Source: Enorma phocaeensis
GTDB taxonomy: Bacteria; Actinomycetota; Coriobacteriia; Coriobacteriales; Coriobacteriaceae
Direction of reading: 5' to 3'
Assembly (NCBI RefSeq): GCF_900186505.1
Contig: NZ_LT891970.1
Location: forward strand, 418,451-482,450
Length of the DNA stretch: 64,000 nucleotides
The notes beneath the pieces are model-generated. The model made no database searches. It saw only the letters and a list, made by a program, of their open reading frames with translations, and had not been told where the DNA came from. Below are positions 51,616-61,001 of this stretch, piece after piece. The translations under genes were made by a program, and so were the position numbers. Each line of letters starts with the position of its first letter. The first letter of the stretch is position 1.

Positions 51616-52203
51616 TCAGTTCTTGCCGAACGGCCGGAAGATGAGGCCGTTCGAGCGCAGCACTTCCAGATACCGCGGGTGCCAGCGCTCCTCGTAGGCG
51701 CGCACGCGCTCCTTGAGCTGCGGTGAGACGTAGATGTTGATGGTCGGCACGATGCCTGTGTGCTCGGGATCGCCGTCGTAGGTCACGTAGAAGAACGTGC
51801 CGGGCGCAGGCCGGTCCACGCCCTCGACGATGTCCTCCACGACGGTGCACGCGAGCTCCTCGCCCGCATCGGTGAACACCGTGAGATCGAAGGTGAACAG
51901 ATGGTGCTTGGCGAGGCAGAAGTCGCGCACGTCGCGCAGCGGGGTCACGCGCTCGACGCGCGCGAGGGCGACCTTGCCCGCCGCGACCATCGAGTGGATC
52001 ATGACCGCCTCGGTATGGCGCACCACGGCGCGGATGGCCACGTAGCAGATGCCGGTGAGCGCGATGAAGATGCCCGCTACCCCGATCATGCTGCCGTCAG
52101 CATAGGCGACGATCAGGTTGTACCCCAAAAACAGCAGCACGGCGAGGGCGAGCACGAGGGTGAGCACGATGATGTTCTGGCGTTTGCGGGCGGCTTCGTA
52201 CAT
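51616..52203 (-). CDS. Unknown membrane protein in the SIS cluster
   Basis: A 195-residue protein with two N-terminal membrane segments (about 11-35 and 38-61) and a soluble C-terminal domain of beta character (ARVERVTPLRDVRDFC ... FYVTYDGDPEHTGIVPTIN). No known family is recognised. Start 52203 follows AGGAG. It sits between a deglycase-like gene and a HAD phosphatase, so it probably belongs to the same unit. Confidence 0.7.
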   Translation of the reverse strand: MYEAARKRQNIIVLTLVLALAVLLFLGYNLIVAYADGSMIGVAGIFIALTGICYVAIRAVVRHTEAVMIHSMVAAGKVALARVERVTPLRDVRDFCLAKHHLFTFDLTVFTDAGEELACTVVEDIVEGVDRPAPGTFFYVTYDGDPEHTGIVPTINIYVSPQLKERVRAYEERWHPRYLEVLRSNGLIFRPFGKN

Positions 52204-52307
52204 GGACGCTCCTAATCCTTCCGGCCCCGGCCATGGCCGGTCCCCGACATGCCGGCAGCGCGAGGCGACGCGCACGCGCGCCGCCCCTGCCGCGCCGGCC
52301 TGGGACC

Positions 52308-53429
52308 CTAGTCCTCCTCGGCCGGATGCTCCGCGCGGAACTCCTCCGTGCGGAAATCGATGACCTTGTTCATCTCGTAGTACAGCGGATGCGAGGGCAG
52401 GCTGTCAAGGTCGCTCGACAGCGTGGAAGCAACCGTCTGGAACACGGGCAGGCAGTACAGGAAGGTGAAGGGCTCCTCGCCCTCGATGGGCAGCGCCACC
52501 ACGCGCGGGTCGGCGAGCTCCTCCTCGGAGCAGAGCGCCTCGGGCTTCACGAGGTAGGCGTTGGGCGTCACCTTGCAGAGCGCCTGGTGCACGCGGCGCG
52601 CGTGCGCCGTCGTCTCGTCGCCGCCGTCGATGACGAAGGCGGTGTAGCGCGGACTCAGCTGGAGCGCCGGGCCGTGCAGGAACTCATCCTGCTCGTAGGC
52701 GACCGCGAGCACCTTCACCGTCTCACCGATCTTGAGCGCGCCCTCGAGCGCCGTGCCGTAGTTGCTGCCGCAGCCGAGCACGTAGACGCGGTCCATCTGC
52801 ATGAGCTGCTGGTAGACGCGGGCGATGAAGGCGTCGGCGTGCTCGAGCACCGCGCCGTGGGCGGCGATGGCGCGCTCAATGCCCGCGACGCACGCGGCGA
52901 GGGTGGCCTGCGCGCCGCCGAGCTCGGCCACGCGGGCGGCGAACTGCATGAGGTAGGTGGCGAGCGACATCGGGCCGAAGGTCACGTAGCCCACAGCCTC
53001 CTCGCCGCAGCCCCAGTTGTAGACCTCGTCGGACACGCGGGCGCAGTCGCAGTCCGTGATGGTGGTCAGCAGACGCGGCACGGCTCCGGCGGCAGCCACG
53101 GCCTTGAGCGCATCGATGCAGTTGACGCTCGCGCCGGACTGCGAGACCACGATCACGAAGTCGTCGGCGCCGGTGAGCTTGGACTCATAGTGCGCGAAGG
53201 TGAACGGGAACATAACCTCGACCGGGATGCCGAGGGTCTGGGCGAGATACGGGCGGGCGCACATCGACGCCGTGTAGCTCGACCCCGAGGCGACGAGCAC
53301 CAGGCGGCGCCACATACGCGCGGCGAAGGCCGCCGCGAGCCCGCCGATGAGCTCGTCGGCGCGCTCGATCTGGCCGCGCACCGCGGCCGGGGTCATCTCA
53401 ATGCAATCACGCATGGTCGTCTTGGACAT
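52308..53429 (-). CDS. SIS-domain deglycase-like protein (fourth SIS)
   Basis: A 373-residue protein with two SIS sugar-phosphate-binding domains. VLVASGSSYTASM and VIVVSQSGASVNCIDAL mark the first and VYVLGCGSNYGTALEGALKIGE the second. It resembles FrlB/GfrF-type deglycases that split phosphorylated Amadori products into glucose-6-phosphate and an amine. The ATG at 53429 follows GGAGG. Substrate not assignable. Confidence 0.8.
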   Translation of the reverse strand: MSKTTMRDCIEMTPAAVRGQIERADELIGGLAAAFAARMWRRLVLVASGSSYTASMCARPYLAQTLGIPVEVMFPFTFAHYESKLTGADDFVIVVSQSGASVNCIDALKAVAAAGAVPRLLTTITDCDCARVSDEVYNWGCGEEAVGYVTFGPMSLATYLMQFAARVAELGGAQATLAACVAGIERAIAAHGAVLEHADAFIARVYQQLMQMDRVYVLGCGSNYGTALEGALKIGETVKVLAVAYEQDEFLHGPALQLSPRYTAFVIDGGDETTAHARRVHQALCKVTPNAYLVKPEALCSEEELADPRVVALPIEGEEPFTFLYCLPVFQTVASTLSSDLDSLPSHPLYYEMNKVIDFRTEEFRAEHPAEED

Positions 53430-53508
53430 ATCTGCCTCCATGAAATGAGTCGCAGTTTGCAGCTAGGCGCCACCCGCGTACGGCGCGGCGCGCAGGTCTT
53501 ACCAGGTC

Positions 53509-54570
53509 CTACACCGTGACCGTATGCTTGGACACGCCCTCGGGATGGTCCGGGTCGTAGCCTCGAGAAAGGGAGAGCAGGCAGGCGAACATCTGGGAGA
53601 TGACCGCGCAGCAGAATACCGCGCGAAGCCCGTCGAAGGAAGCGGGGATGACGATCTGCTGCTCCCCCATCTCAGCGATAGAAGGGTCGTTGCTGACGAC
53701 CGTCGCGAAGATCTTGCGCTCCTCATGCATCCGGTCGAGCAGATCGACGATGCCGTCGTTGGTCTGCCGGTCGGCGATGAAGAAGAGGGCGGGCACGAAG
53801 CGCTGCGTCGTGGCGATGGGCCCGTGCTGATAATCGCTCGCCGCATACGCGCGGGCGTCGAAGTAGCTCGTTTCCTGAATCTTGAGCTCGGTCTCGGTTG
53901 CCAAGCCGTAGAGCAGGCCGCGACCGAAGACGAGCATGTGTGAACCGTTGCGATACGCGGGGATGACAGCGCGCACCTGGTCCTCCAGCTCATAGGAAGC
54001 GCGGACGACGTCCGCAGCCTCGTCGAGCGTGGCGAGGAGCTCCTCGTCGCCCGAGATATAGGCCGCGAGCCCCACCACGAGCACGAGCTGCGTCATGTAG
54101 GACTTGGCTGCCGTGATGGAGAGCTCGGGACCGCAGGCGTTGTTCATGCGCACGTGGCCGATGCCCGCCATGATGCTGCCTGGCTCGTTGGTGATCGAGA
54201 CGCACACGCCGCCGTCATCGACGCACTTGCGCATGACCTCGTAGCAATCCTGGGCGCCGCCCGACTGGCTGATGCCCACCACGAGTGCGTGGGAGAGGTC
54301 GGGACCGGCACCGTAGCAGGTCACCGTCGAGGGGAGCGCGATGGCCGACACCATCCCCGTCTTGGTCTCGAACACGTAGCGGCCCACCTGGGCGGCGTGC
54401 TCGCTGCTGCCGCGCGCGGCGAAGACGACGGTCGTGATGCCACGCTCGCGCACGAGGTTCGCCGCCTCCTGCAGCTTCGCGCGGTTCTCGCGCAGGCAGG
54501 CCTCGATGCAGTCTGCCTGCTCGTGGATCTCGCTCCACATGAGCGAGCTGGTGGTGTCCAGATTGAGCAC
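53509..54570 (-). CDS. SIS-domain isomerase/deglycase-like protein (third SIS)
   Basis: A 353-residue protein resembling the isomerase half of GlmS and AgaS/GfrE-like enzymes: VVFAARGSSEHAAQVGRY, VVGISQSGGAQDCYEVM, and a C-terminal FGRGLLYGLATETELKIQET with YQHGPIA. The GTG at 54570 follows AAAGGAG. It diverges from the FrlB-type proteins beside it, so the paralogues probably take different substrates or catalyse successive steps. Confidence 0.8.
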   Translation of the reverse strand: MLNLDTTSSLMWSEIHEQADCIEACLRENRAKLQEAANLVRERGITTVVFAARGSSEHAAQVGRYVFETKTGMVSAIALPSTVTCYGAGPDLSHALVVGISQSGGAQDCYEVMRKCVDDGGVCVSITNEPGSIMAGIGHVRMNNACGPELSITAAKSYMTQLVLVVGLAAYISGDEELLATLDEAADVVRASYELEDQVRAVIPAYRNGSHMLVFGRGLLYGLATETELKIQETSYFDARAYAASDYQHGPIATTQRFVPALFFIADRQTNDGIVDLLDRMHEERKIFATVVSNDPSIAEMGEQQIVIPASFDGLRAVFCCAVISQMFACLLSLSRGYDPDHPEGVSKHTVTV

Positions 54571-54701
54571 GGTGCTCTCCTTTCGTCGGACACGAAACGG
54601 GCGGACGCGTCTTCGCGCCCGCCCGATATGGCATCGCCCTGGTCGGGCGGGGACGTGCGGCGGAACGGTGCGCGCCCCCGCCCATGATCCTAGGTTCGAC
54701 C

Positions 54702-55814
54702 CTAGTTGGGCATGATCTGGTCGATCTTGTCGGTCTTGGTGCTGATGGCCTTGCGGAAGCGCTCCTCGAACAGCGGATGCTTCTCCCAGCGATGCAGGTC
54801 GGTCGTCGCCTGATGCGCGATGATCTGGTAGAACGGCAGCACGTAGAGCGGCATCATGAGCGGCTCTGTGATGTCGAACGGCAGACGGATGGCATGATCG
54901 TCGTCGACGCGGTCGGAGTTGGTCACGATGAAGGCATGGTCGGTCACCGTGCGCGCCGCGAGGTAGATGTCGACCAGGCGGTCGGAGCCCTCGGTGAGGT
55001 GGTCGATGCACACGACGGTGTAGTTGGGCGTGAGCTGCAGGTTGGGACCGTGGATCCACTCCTCGCCCTCGTAGGCGAAGCTCGGGATCTGGATGGTCTC
55101 GCCGAACTTGAGCGCACCCTCGCAGGTGATGCCGTAGCCCTGCAGGAAGCCGCAGTGGTTCACAACGGTCATCGAGGTGAAATCGGCCTTGTGGCGGTTG
55201 TAGAGCTCCCAGGTCTCCTTCTGCACGACCTCATGACGACGCGGGGCGTCGGCCATCTCCTCGAGCAGCGCGGCGCGCTCCTCCTCGGTGACGGTACCGG
55301 TGCGCACGCCGGCCTCGATCGCGAAGAGCATGAGGAACTGCGCGAGCGTGGCCACGCCCTTGGTGACGTATCCCACGGTCTCCTCGCCCACGCCGTAATC
55401 GACGACGAGGTCCGCATGGTCCTTGAAGTCGGACTCGACGTTGCCGGTGAGGCCGATGGCGGTGATCCCCATCTCCTTGAGCATGTCGAGCGCTGCGATG
55501 GAGTTGGTGGAGCAGCCGCTCTGCGAGATCACGAAGGCGAAGTCGTCCTCGTGGAGGTGGTTCTCGCCGTAGATGAAGGTCGACGGGGTGACGATCTTAA
55601 CCTCGCGCTTGAGGTACTTCATCATGAAGTAGCGAGCGCACTGCGAGCCGTTCGAGCTGGAGCCGCAGGCGATGATCCAAATCGCATGGGGCTTCTTCTC
55701 GACGTAGAGGTCGACGAGCTCGTGGGTCAGCTCCTCGGCGCGCTCGACGTTGAGCTTGAGCTGGGCAGGAGTCTCCTCGATATACGTGAGCATCGTGGGC
55801 GTGGTGTCTGCCAT
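54702..55814 (-). CDS. SIS-domain deglycase-like protein (second SIS)
   Basis: A 370-residue FrlB-like protein with WIIACGSSSNGSQCARYFM, FVISQSGCSTNSIAAL and a second domain GYGITCEGALKFGETIQ. It is the first gene of the transcript that carries the third and fourth SIS genes, the membrane protein and the HAD gene. Its promoter lies under an operator-like motif at 55849. Confidence 0.82.
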   Translation of the reverse strand: MADTTPTMLTYIEETPAQLKLNVERAEELTHELVDLYVEKKPHAIWIIACGSSSNGSQCARYFMMKYLKREVKIVTPSTFIYGENHLHEDDFAFVISQSGCSTNSIAALDMLKEMGITAIGLTGNVESDFKDHADLVVDYGVGEETVGYVTKGVATLAQFLMLFAIEAGVRTGTVTEEERAALLEEMADAPRRHEVVQKETWELYNRHKADFTSMTVVNHCGFLQGYGITCEGALKFGETIQIPSFAYEGEEWIHGPNLQLTPNYTVVCIDHLTEGSDRLVDIYLAARTVTDHAFIVTNSDRVDDDHAIRLPFDITEPLMMPLYVLPFYQIIAHQATTDLHRWEKHPLFEERFRKAISTKTDKIDQIMPN

Positions 55815-55848
55815 GGTTCCTCCTCGGACGTTGCTGGAAACCTACTCC

Positions 55849-55867
55849 AATACATTATAAGACAAGT
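55849..55867 (-). promoter_or_regulatory. Operator-like motif over the promoter of the SIS2 unit
   Basis: Read leftward it is ACTTGTCTTATAATGTATT and contains TATAAT about 40 bp before the ATG. It agrees at 17 of 19 positions with the motif before the DMT gene at 61002. No good -35 box is visible, so activation or a weak promoter is possible. Confidence 0.55.
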
Positions 55868-55902
55868 TGACGGCGCGGCGCTACCGGAACGCCGCCTGAG
55901 CG

Positions 55903-56331
55903 CTACAGCTCCTCGTCATCATCGCTGTCGTCATCGACGGCGAGCTCGAACTTCACGGCGCCGTTGCGCGCTTCCTCGAGCGCCTGAACGGCAAGCGCAT
56001 CGGCGTCCGTCGCGCCCGTGTGGGCGAAGTACGCCGAGATGAGCAACGCGAGGTTCGTGCCGGTGACCACGCGGACACGGGCATCTCCGGTCGCGATGGT
56101 CGCCGCGCACTTGAACGGCGTACCGCCGAGGATGTCCGTGCAGATAAGCACGCCGTCAGCCTCGGCGAGACCCTCGATGGCCTTCGAGATCTCCGCCTGC
56201 AGCTCCTCGGGAGCCTGGGTTCCCTCGTAATCGATGATGGCGACGTCTTGCAACGTGCCCGCAAGCAGCTCGAGCGCCGAGGTGACGCCGGTCGCGAAGT
56301 GTGCGTGGCCCGTTACGATCAATCCGATCAT
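55903..56331 (-). CDS. PTS mannose-type IIA
   Basis: A 142-residue EIIA of the mannose family. The N-terminal MIGLIVTGHAHFATG carries the phospho-histidine (His9 by analogy with ManX), and ICTDILGGTPFKCA and VVTGTNLALL follow. I prefer the ATG at 56331, nine bases after AAAGGA; an ATG at 56340 abuts that site. It nearly touches the kinase gene. The C-terminus is an acidic tail. Confidence 0.88.
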   Translation of the reverse strand: MIGLIVTGHAHFATGVTSALELLAGTLQDVAIIDYEGTQAPEELQAEISKAIEGLAEADGVLICTDILGGTPFKCAATIATGDARVRVVTGTNLALLISAYFAHTGATDADALAVQALEEARNGAVKFELAVDDDSDDDEEL

Positions 56332-56332
56332 G

Positions 56333-57208
56333 TCAGTCATTCCTTTCCTGGAAAACCCCATCTACGATGAGATACGCATGGCCGAAGCCTCCTGCCTGCG
56401 CGCAGGCTTCCTGAGCATGCTTCGCTGCGGCGGCAAGCGCATGCTCCGCCATAGACGGCTCCAGCGCGCTCCCCTTGCGCCAACCGGCCGCGATCAGATC
56501 GCACACGAGCGCCGTGATGAACGCGTCACCGGCACCCATGGTGTCCGATGCCGTGCCCTCCGAGCGCAAGCCCTCATACACCGTACCGTCAGCGCACAGA
56601 AGCGGCGAGGCGGCACCGCGTGTAGCCAACACGGTGCAGGTGATGCCCATCCGGTCGATCTCGGCGAGCACCTCCTCGCGGGACATCCCGCTCATGGAGA
56701 ACTGGGCGACATCGACCGCGGGAAGCACCTGCGCCAGGTACTCGGGCGTACGATACTTGTCCTTCTCGCCGAAGTCGAAGACCACGATACCCGGCACCCC
56801 GGCGAGCTTGGCGACCTCTTCGGGCATCTTGGCGTTGCAGCTCGTGAGGATCGCGTCGAACGTGGCGGCGTACGCCACGAGCTCCGGCGTGAGCTCGAGC
56901 GGTCCCGCCCAGTTTTCACCCAGGTCGTTGCGCTTCCAGTGCCGCTCACCGTCGATGACATCCTCGATGCAGCATTTGGTCGTGCTGCTCTCCGGACGGG
57001 GGCACCGCGCGGTGTCCACGCCCTCGCGTGCGAGCACGCCCATCATGATCTCGCCCTTGTCGTCGGTGCCCACGTTGCCCAGGTAGGCGGCGTCGGCAGC
57101 AAGGCGGGCGGCGTTCACGGCGACGTTGACGGCGTTGCCGCCCGGATAGGCGAGGTCCATGTTCTCGTACACGTCGAAAACGTTGTCGCCGAGGCCTAGG
57201 ATCTTCAT
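56333..57208 (-). CDS. frlD: PfkB-family sugar kinase, FrlD-like
   Basis: A 291-residue ribokinase-family enzyme. GGNAVNVAVNAARL is the substrate motif and DTMGAGDAFITAL holds the catalytic Asp and anion hole. It looks like fructoselysine 6-kinase. It overlaps the upstream deglycase by 1 bp (TAATG). A kinase beside a phosphorylating PTS suggests that the cell takes in more than one Amadori compound, some unphosphorylated, perhaps through the DMT transporter. Confidence 0.82.
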   Translation of the reverse strand: MKILGLGDNVFDVYENMDLAYPGGNAVNVAVNAARLAADAAYLGNVGTDDKGEIMMGVLAREGVDTARCPRPESSTTKCCIEDVIDGERHWKRNDLGENWAGPLELTPELVAYAATFDAILTSCNAKMPEEVAKLAGVPGIVVFDFGEKDKYRTPEYLAQVLPAVDVAQFSMSGMSREEVLAEIDRMGITCTVLATRGAASPLLCADGTVYEGLRSEGTASDTMGAGDAFITALVCDLIAAGWRKGSALEPSMAEHALAAAAKHAQEACAQAGGFGHAYLIVDGVFQERND

Positions 57209-58212
57209 TAGTACTCAACCGTCCTGTAATAGCGGCGGATATCGAGCGAATGGCCGGTGAGGTGCTCCATGTTCTTGGAGATGCGCTGCAACGCGGCATT
57301 GGCGACGACAGGTCCCAGAAGCGGGCGGAACTCGTCGGAGATACCCGGCAGGTCGAAGTCGGCCATGTCGATGACGAAGTGCTTGTCCGAGTACTGCTCG
57401 ATGAACTTCTTCACGCGCAGGTCGAGCGCGCGCGTCTTGCCTTCGCTCACGAGCAGGGTGACGCTCGTGTCCTTCTCGACAAGCTCGAGTGTGCCATGGA
57501 AGAAATCGGGGCTCGAGACGGACTTGGTGCGGATCCACTGGCTCTCCTCGAGCACGCACATGGAGTAGGCGTAGCAGACTGGCCACAGCTCGCCGGAGGC
57601 GATCCAGATGTTGTACGGGTCGTCATGAGTCGCCTTGCAATACTCGATGGCGCGCGCATCGAACTGCTTGCGCACCGAGACGAGCGCCGCGGGCAGGTTG
57701 GCGAGCTCGTCGGCGAACTTCGCGTAGGCGTCGAAGTAGCCCTTGTTGGCGAGGATCTTGCCGATGATGAGGTAGAGCACGAACTCCTGCGGACGGCCGT
57801 CGCCGTACACGAAGGTGTAATCGCTCAGCTCCTCGAGCGGGGAATCGGGCTTGCCCACGACCGAAACGATCGTGACGCCGCGCTCGCGCAGCCACTTGGC
57901 AGCCGCGACGGTCTCCTTCGTGTCGCCGGACTTGCTCGACATGAAGACGAGAGTGTCCTCGGAGATCTGGTTGTGCCCGGTGAGCACAAGCACGCCCGAA
58001 AGCACCGAGAACACCGGGATGTCGCTCATCTGGTCGATGAACGTCGCAAAGGGATCGAGCATGGCCTGCGATCCGCCAGAGGACGAAAGCAGGATGTTCT
58101 TGAAGCCCTTCTTGCAGATGTCATCGGCGATCGTCTCGAGCTCGGAGCGATGGCTGTAGATGAAATCCCCTTGGGCGAGCAGAGCCGCCTCATCGAATGT
58201 GACCATATCCAT
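57208..58212 (-). CDS. frlB: Fructosamine deglycase-like SIS protein (first SIS)
   Basis: A 334-residue FrlB-like enzyme with NILLSSSGGSQAMLDPFATF and LVFMSSKSGDTKETVAAAKWL. FrlB splits fructoselysine-6-phosphate into lysine and glucose-6-phosphate. Start 58212 follows GGAGGGGAG. First gene of the frlB-frlD-IIA transcript. Confidence 0.85.
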   Translation of the reverse strand: MDMVTFDEAALLAQGDFIYSHRSELETIADDICKKGFKNILLSSSGGSQAMLDPFATFIDQMSDIPVFSVLSGVLVLTGHNQISEDTLVFMSSKSGDTKETVAAAKWLRERGVTIVSVVGKPDSPLEELSDYTFVYGDGRPQEFVLYLIIGKILANKGYFDAYAKFADELANLPAALVSVRKQFDARAIEYCKATHDDPYNIWIASGELWPVCYAYSMCVLEESQWIRTKSVSSPDFFHGTLELVEKDTSVTLLVSEGKTRALDLRVKKFIEQYSDKHFVIDMADFDLPGISDEFRPLLGPVVANAALQRISKNMEHLTGHSLDIRRYYRTVEY

Positions 58213-58301
58213 TGCGTCTCCCCTCCGCCATGCCCCCCGGCATGGCATCGATCCGGGCGTCCGCGGCATCACGCCGCGTGCCGAACACCATCGGTATCCG
58301 G

Positions 58302-58339
58302 TATAAGACATTATAGGACAACAATACAATATGATACAA
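58302..58339 (-). promoter_or_regulatory. Promoter and operator of the frlB-frlD-IIA unit
   Basis: On the minus strand TTGTAT (58339-58334) and TATAAT (58315-58310) are 18 bp apart, with the start point about 90 bp before frlB. TTGTCCTATAATGTCTTATA (58321-58302) covers the -10 box and matches the motif at 55849 and 61002. Confidence 0.6.
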
Positions 58340-58398
58340 GTTATCCGTTGGCCCCGGTGAACGGTGGGATACCGTCCGCCAACGGCCTAGATACAAAC

Positions 58399-58422
58399 GG
58401 GGCCCCGGAAATCCGGGGCCCC
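58399..58422 (-). terminator. Terminator of the PTS IIB-IIC-IID operon
   Basis: GGGGCCCCGG and CCGGGGCCCC form a perfect 10-bp stem (58399-58408 with 58413-58422). On the minus strand GTTTGTATC follows. It separates the PTS operon from the frlB unit. Confidence 0.7.
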
Positions 58423-58449
58423 GCTGTCGCTCGCTATCGAGTCACTCTC

Positions 58450-59274
58450 TTACATCCAGCCAAGGAAGGAGAGCAGGATGCTGACGACAATAATGCCGAT
58501 GATGATAGCCAGGACGTTGGCCTTCTTCTTGAAGAGCCAGTAGATCAGGAACACGGCGCACAGGGGCAGCAGGTTCGGGATCACGTTGTCGAACACGCTC
58601 TGGACCGTCGTGCCCTCCATGCCGAAGGCGAGGTCCTCGCTGAAGGCGATGGAGACGTAGGACGGGATCAGGCCGCCGACGACCATCACGCCGAGGATAC
58701 CAGCGGCCTCGGTGAGGTACTTGGTGTACTCGGACATGGAGGTAACCAGCTTGGTGCCGAGGGTGTAGCCCAGGCGACCGAAGAGGATACGCGAGATGGC
58801 CGCGAGGAACCAGATCGCGATGTAGAGGATCGGGCCGAGGACGGAGCCGTCCTGGGCGAGCGAGCAGCAGATGGCCGCGGAGATCGGCAGGACGGTGAAC
58901 CAGAAGATGGTGTCGCCGACGCCGGCGAGCGGGCCGAAGAGGCCGTTACGGATACCCTCGATGACCTTGCGGTCCTCGCCCTTCTCCTCCATGGAGAGGA
59001 TGAGGCCCATCATGAAGGTGGCCATATGGGGCTCGGTGTTGACGAACTCCATGTTGTACGTCATGAACTCGGAGATGTCTTCCTTCGAGTCGCCGTACAT
59101 CTTCTTGAACGCAGGAAGCATCGACTCGGTGAAGCCCATGGCCTGCATACGCTCGAAGCTGAAGGCGGACTGCTCGATGACCGAGTACAGGGACATCTTG
59201 TCGAGGTCGGCCTTGCTGAGCTTCTTGACCGGCTGGCCGGTCTTGGTGAGAGCGGTCTTCTCGTTAGAGCTCAT
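58450..59274 (-). CDS. PTS mannose-type IID
   Basis: A 274-residue membrane IID. FVNTEPHMATFMMGLILSMEE and GIRNGLFGPLAGVGDTIFW are family signatures, with a C-terminal membrane segment. The ATG at 59274 is spaced 9 bp from GGGAG, while the ATG at 59283 touches it. Overlaps the IIC gene by 11 bp. Confidence 0.92.
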   Translation of the reverse strand: MSSNEKTALTKTGQPVKKLSKADLDKMSLYSVIEQSAFSFERMQAMGFTESMLPAFKKMYGDSKEDISEFMTYNMEFVNTEPHMATFMMGLILSMEEKGEDRKVIEGIRNGLFGPLAGVGDTIFWFTVLPISAAICCSLAQDGSVLGPILYIAIWFLAAISRILFGRLGYTLGTKLVTSMSEYTKYLTEAAGILGVMVVGGLIPSYVSIAFSEDLAFGMEGTTVQSVFDNVIPNLLPLCAVFLIYWLFKKKANVLAIIIGIIVVSILLSFLGWM

Positions 59275-60067
59275 TGTCGTCATCTCCCATCACAGCCACG
59301 GAACCGGACTTCATGAGCGCGGCGACATCGTCGGCCTTCTTCTCATGCGAGAAGTTGATGTAGGCGAGCGCGGCACCCACGATAGCGATCGGGAGCACGT
59401 TGGTCATCTCGAGGAAGGTGGCCATCACGAAGCCGAGGAACAGGTAGGCGACGTTCTGGGTCTTCAGCATGACCATGAGCAGCAGGCCAAGGCCGACGGC
59501 GGGAAGGATGCCGCCCGCGACCTCGAAGCCGTGGATGAGCCAGGTCGGGAAGGCGTTGACGAACATCTGGATGGGCGTCTGGAGCGCGTAGGAGCACAGG
59601 AAGACGACGACACCGGTCGTAGCGGCCTTGACGAAGATGCCGAAGTACACGGTGGCGCGGAAGCCAGCGGTGTCAGCCTTCTTGGCAAGCTCGTCGCCAC
59701 GGTGGGCGAGCGCGACGAAGACGGTGTTCCACATAATGCCGAGCCACTGAGCGAGCAGGGCGAACGGCAGGGACAGGCCGATGGCAGCATCAGGCGACTG
59801 ACCCGTGGTGTACGCGATGACGACGGTCATCATACCGGCCATCAGCGGATCGGGCGGCACCGTGCCGCCGACCGTGAGCAGACCGAGGTAGGACAGCTCC
59901 GCTACCGCGCCGCAGGCTACACCAAGCTGGATGTCGCCAAGGACGATGCCGGCGAAGAACGACACGACCATGGGACGGAACCAGTAGAAAGCCTCCCAGC
60001 ACTGGTCTACGCCGCAGATAAAGCCCACGACGAGCAGGAGAAGACCTTGGATAAGTGTGATTTCCAT
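59264..60067 (-). CDS. PTS mannose-type IIC
   Basis: A 267-residue membrane IIC. GDIQLGVACGAVAELSYLGLL and GGTVPPDPLMAG are typical of the mannose family. It forms the sugar channel with IID and overlaps the IID start. The gap to the IIB gene is 106 bp. Confidence 0.92.
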   Translation of the reverse strand: MEITLIQGLLLLVVGFICGVDQCWEAFYWFRPMVVSFFAGIVLGDIQLGVACGAVAELSYLGLLTVGGTVPPDPLMAGMMTVVIAYTTGQSPDAAIGLSLPFALLAQWLGIMWNTVFVALAHRGDELAKKADTAGFRATVYFGIFVKAATTGVVVFLCSYALQTPIQMFVNAFPTWLIHGFEVAGGILPAVGLGLLLMVMLKTQNVAYLFLGFVMATFLEMTNVLPIAIVGAALAYINFSHEKKADDVAALMKSGSVAVMGDDDNEL

Positions 60068-60173
60068 TTTCCCTCCAATACGTACCTACAAAAAACCGGT
60101 TCTCTTTGCGGTGCACCCCCTTAATCCGGGACCCCTTTTCCATCAGAGCGCATGGTGCAGAATCTATAACCCG

Positions 60174-60650
60174 TTAGGCGTCGTACTTCTTGTCACCAGG
60201 CGCGATCTGAACGTAAACCTTGACTCCCTTGGCCTTCATGGCCTCAAAGTCAGCGACGTCGTTATCGTCTACGTAGACGTGCTGCTCGTGGAAAACGCGC
60301 TTGCCCTCGCCCACATGCATGTTGCCAATGTTGACTTCCTTGATAGGCACGCCGCCATCAACGAGCTTGCGCATGTTCTGCGGGTTGCGAGCGACGATGA
60401 AGATGCGCTGGTCGGGCTTGGCGGTGGAGATCTTCTCGATCGTGCGGTCAAGCGACCAGAACAGGATGCGCAGGTTAGGGTTGACCGAGACGGTCATCTT
60501 CATAAGCTGCTTCTGCACGTCATCATGCTCGACCTCATCATCGGCAACGATGATGATGTTCGCCTGGGACGCACCGACCCACGAGTTGCCAACCTGGCCG
60601 TGGACCAGACGGTTGTCGATGCGGGCTAGGACGATATTGGGTTCCGCCAT
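60174..60650 (-). CDS. PTS mannose-type IIB
   Basis: A 158-residue IIB. The phospho-histidine is His17 in RIDNRLVHGQV. First gene of the PTS operon; the ATG at 60650 follows AGGAGG. Substrate inferred from the frl-like neighbours. Confidence 0.92.
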   Translation of the reverse strand: MAEPNIVLARIDNRLVHGQVGNSWVGASQANIIIVADDEVEHDDVQKQLMKMTVSVNPNLRILFWSLDRTIEKISTAKPDQRIFIVARNPQNMRKLVDGGVPIKEVNIGNMHVGEGKRVFHEQHVYVDDNDVADFEAMKAKGVKVYVQIAPGDKKYDA

Positions 60651-60750
60651 GTTTCCTCCTCTTTCGAAGGTCTGATACACAAGACCACCATAGAGCTTGT
60701 CTGTTGCGACCCTGTTTCGCGTCATCCGCACGTTAACATCGATCGCGCGC

Positions 60751-60788
60751 CAATAAGACATCGCAATACATGTTCTTGCTGTCTTAAA
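60751..60788 (-). promoter_or_regulatory. Partial operator-like motif before the PTS operon
   Basis: ATAAGACA (60753-60760) and CAATACAT (60764-60771), pieces of the regulon motif, occur with AAGACA/TGTCTT symmetry in the region upstream of the IIB gene. The match is split and weaker than at the other three sites. Confidence 0.3.
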
Positions 60789-61001
60789 TATGGCGCTGAT
60801 ATGGGCGACCGGCAACCGTTTTTCCATGAGCGGCATCATACGACAGGTAAACGTATGAATCCGCAGGAAGATGCACCACGATGCTTAAGAGTTACCTATA
60901 ATAAAATGTTTAATGCCATCATGGCCATGTGCGACCCATGAAACATCGGAACATACCCGCCGCATCTTGAGCCGACCCCCGGTAAGGTATACAGTAGTCT
61001 C

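Noticed and set aside
57250..59316. Long plus-strand open frame opposite the frlB and PTS IID genes
   Set aside because: It crosses two real genes, a terminator and a promoter on the other strand; a typical high-GC shadow frame.
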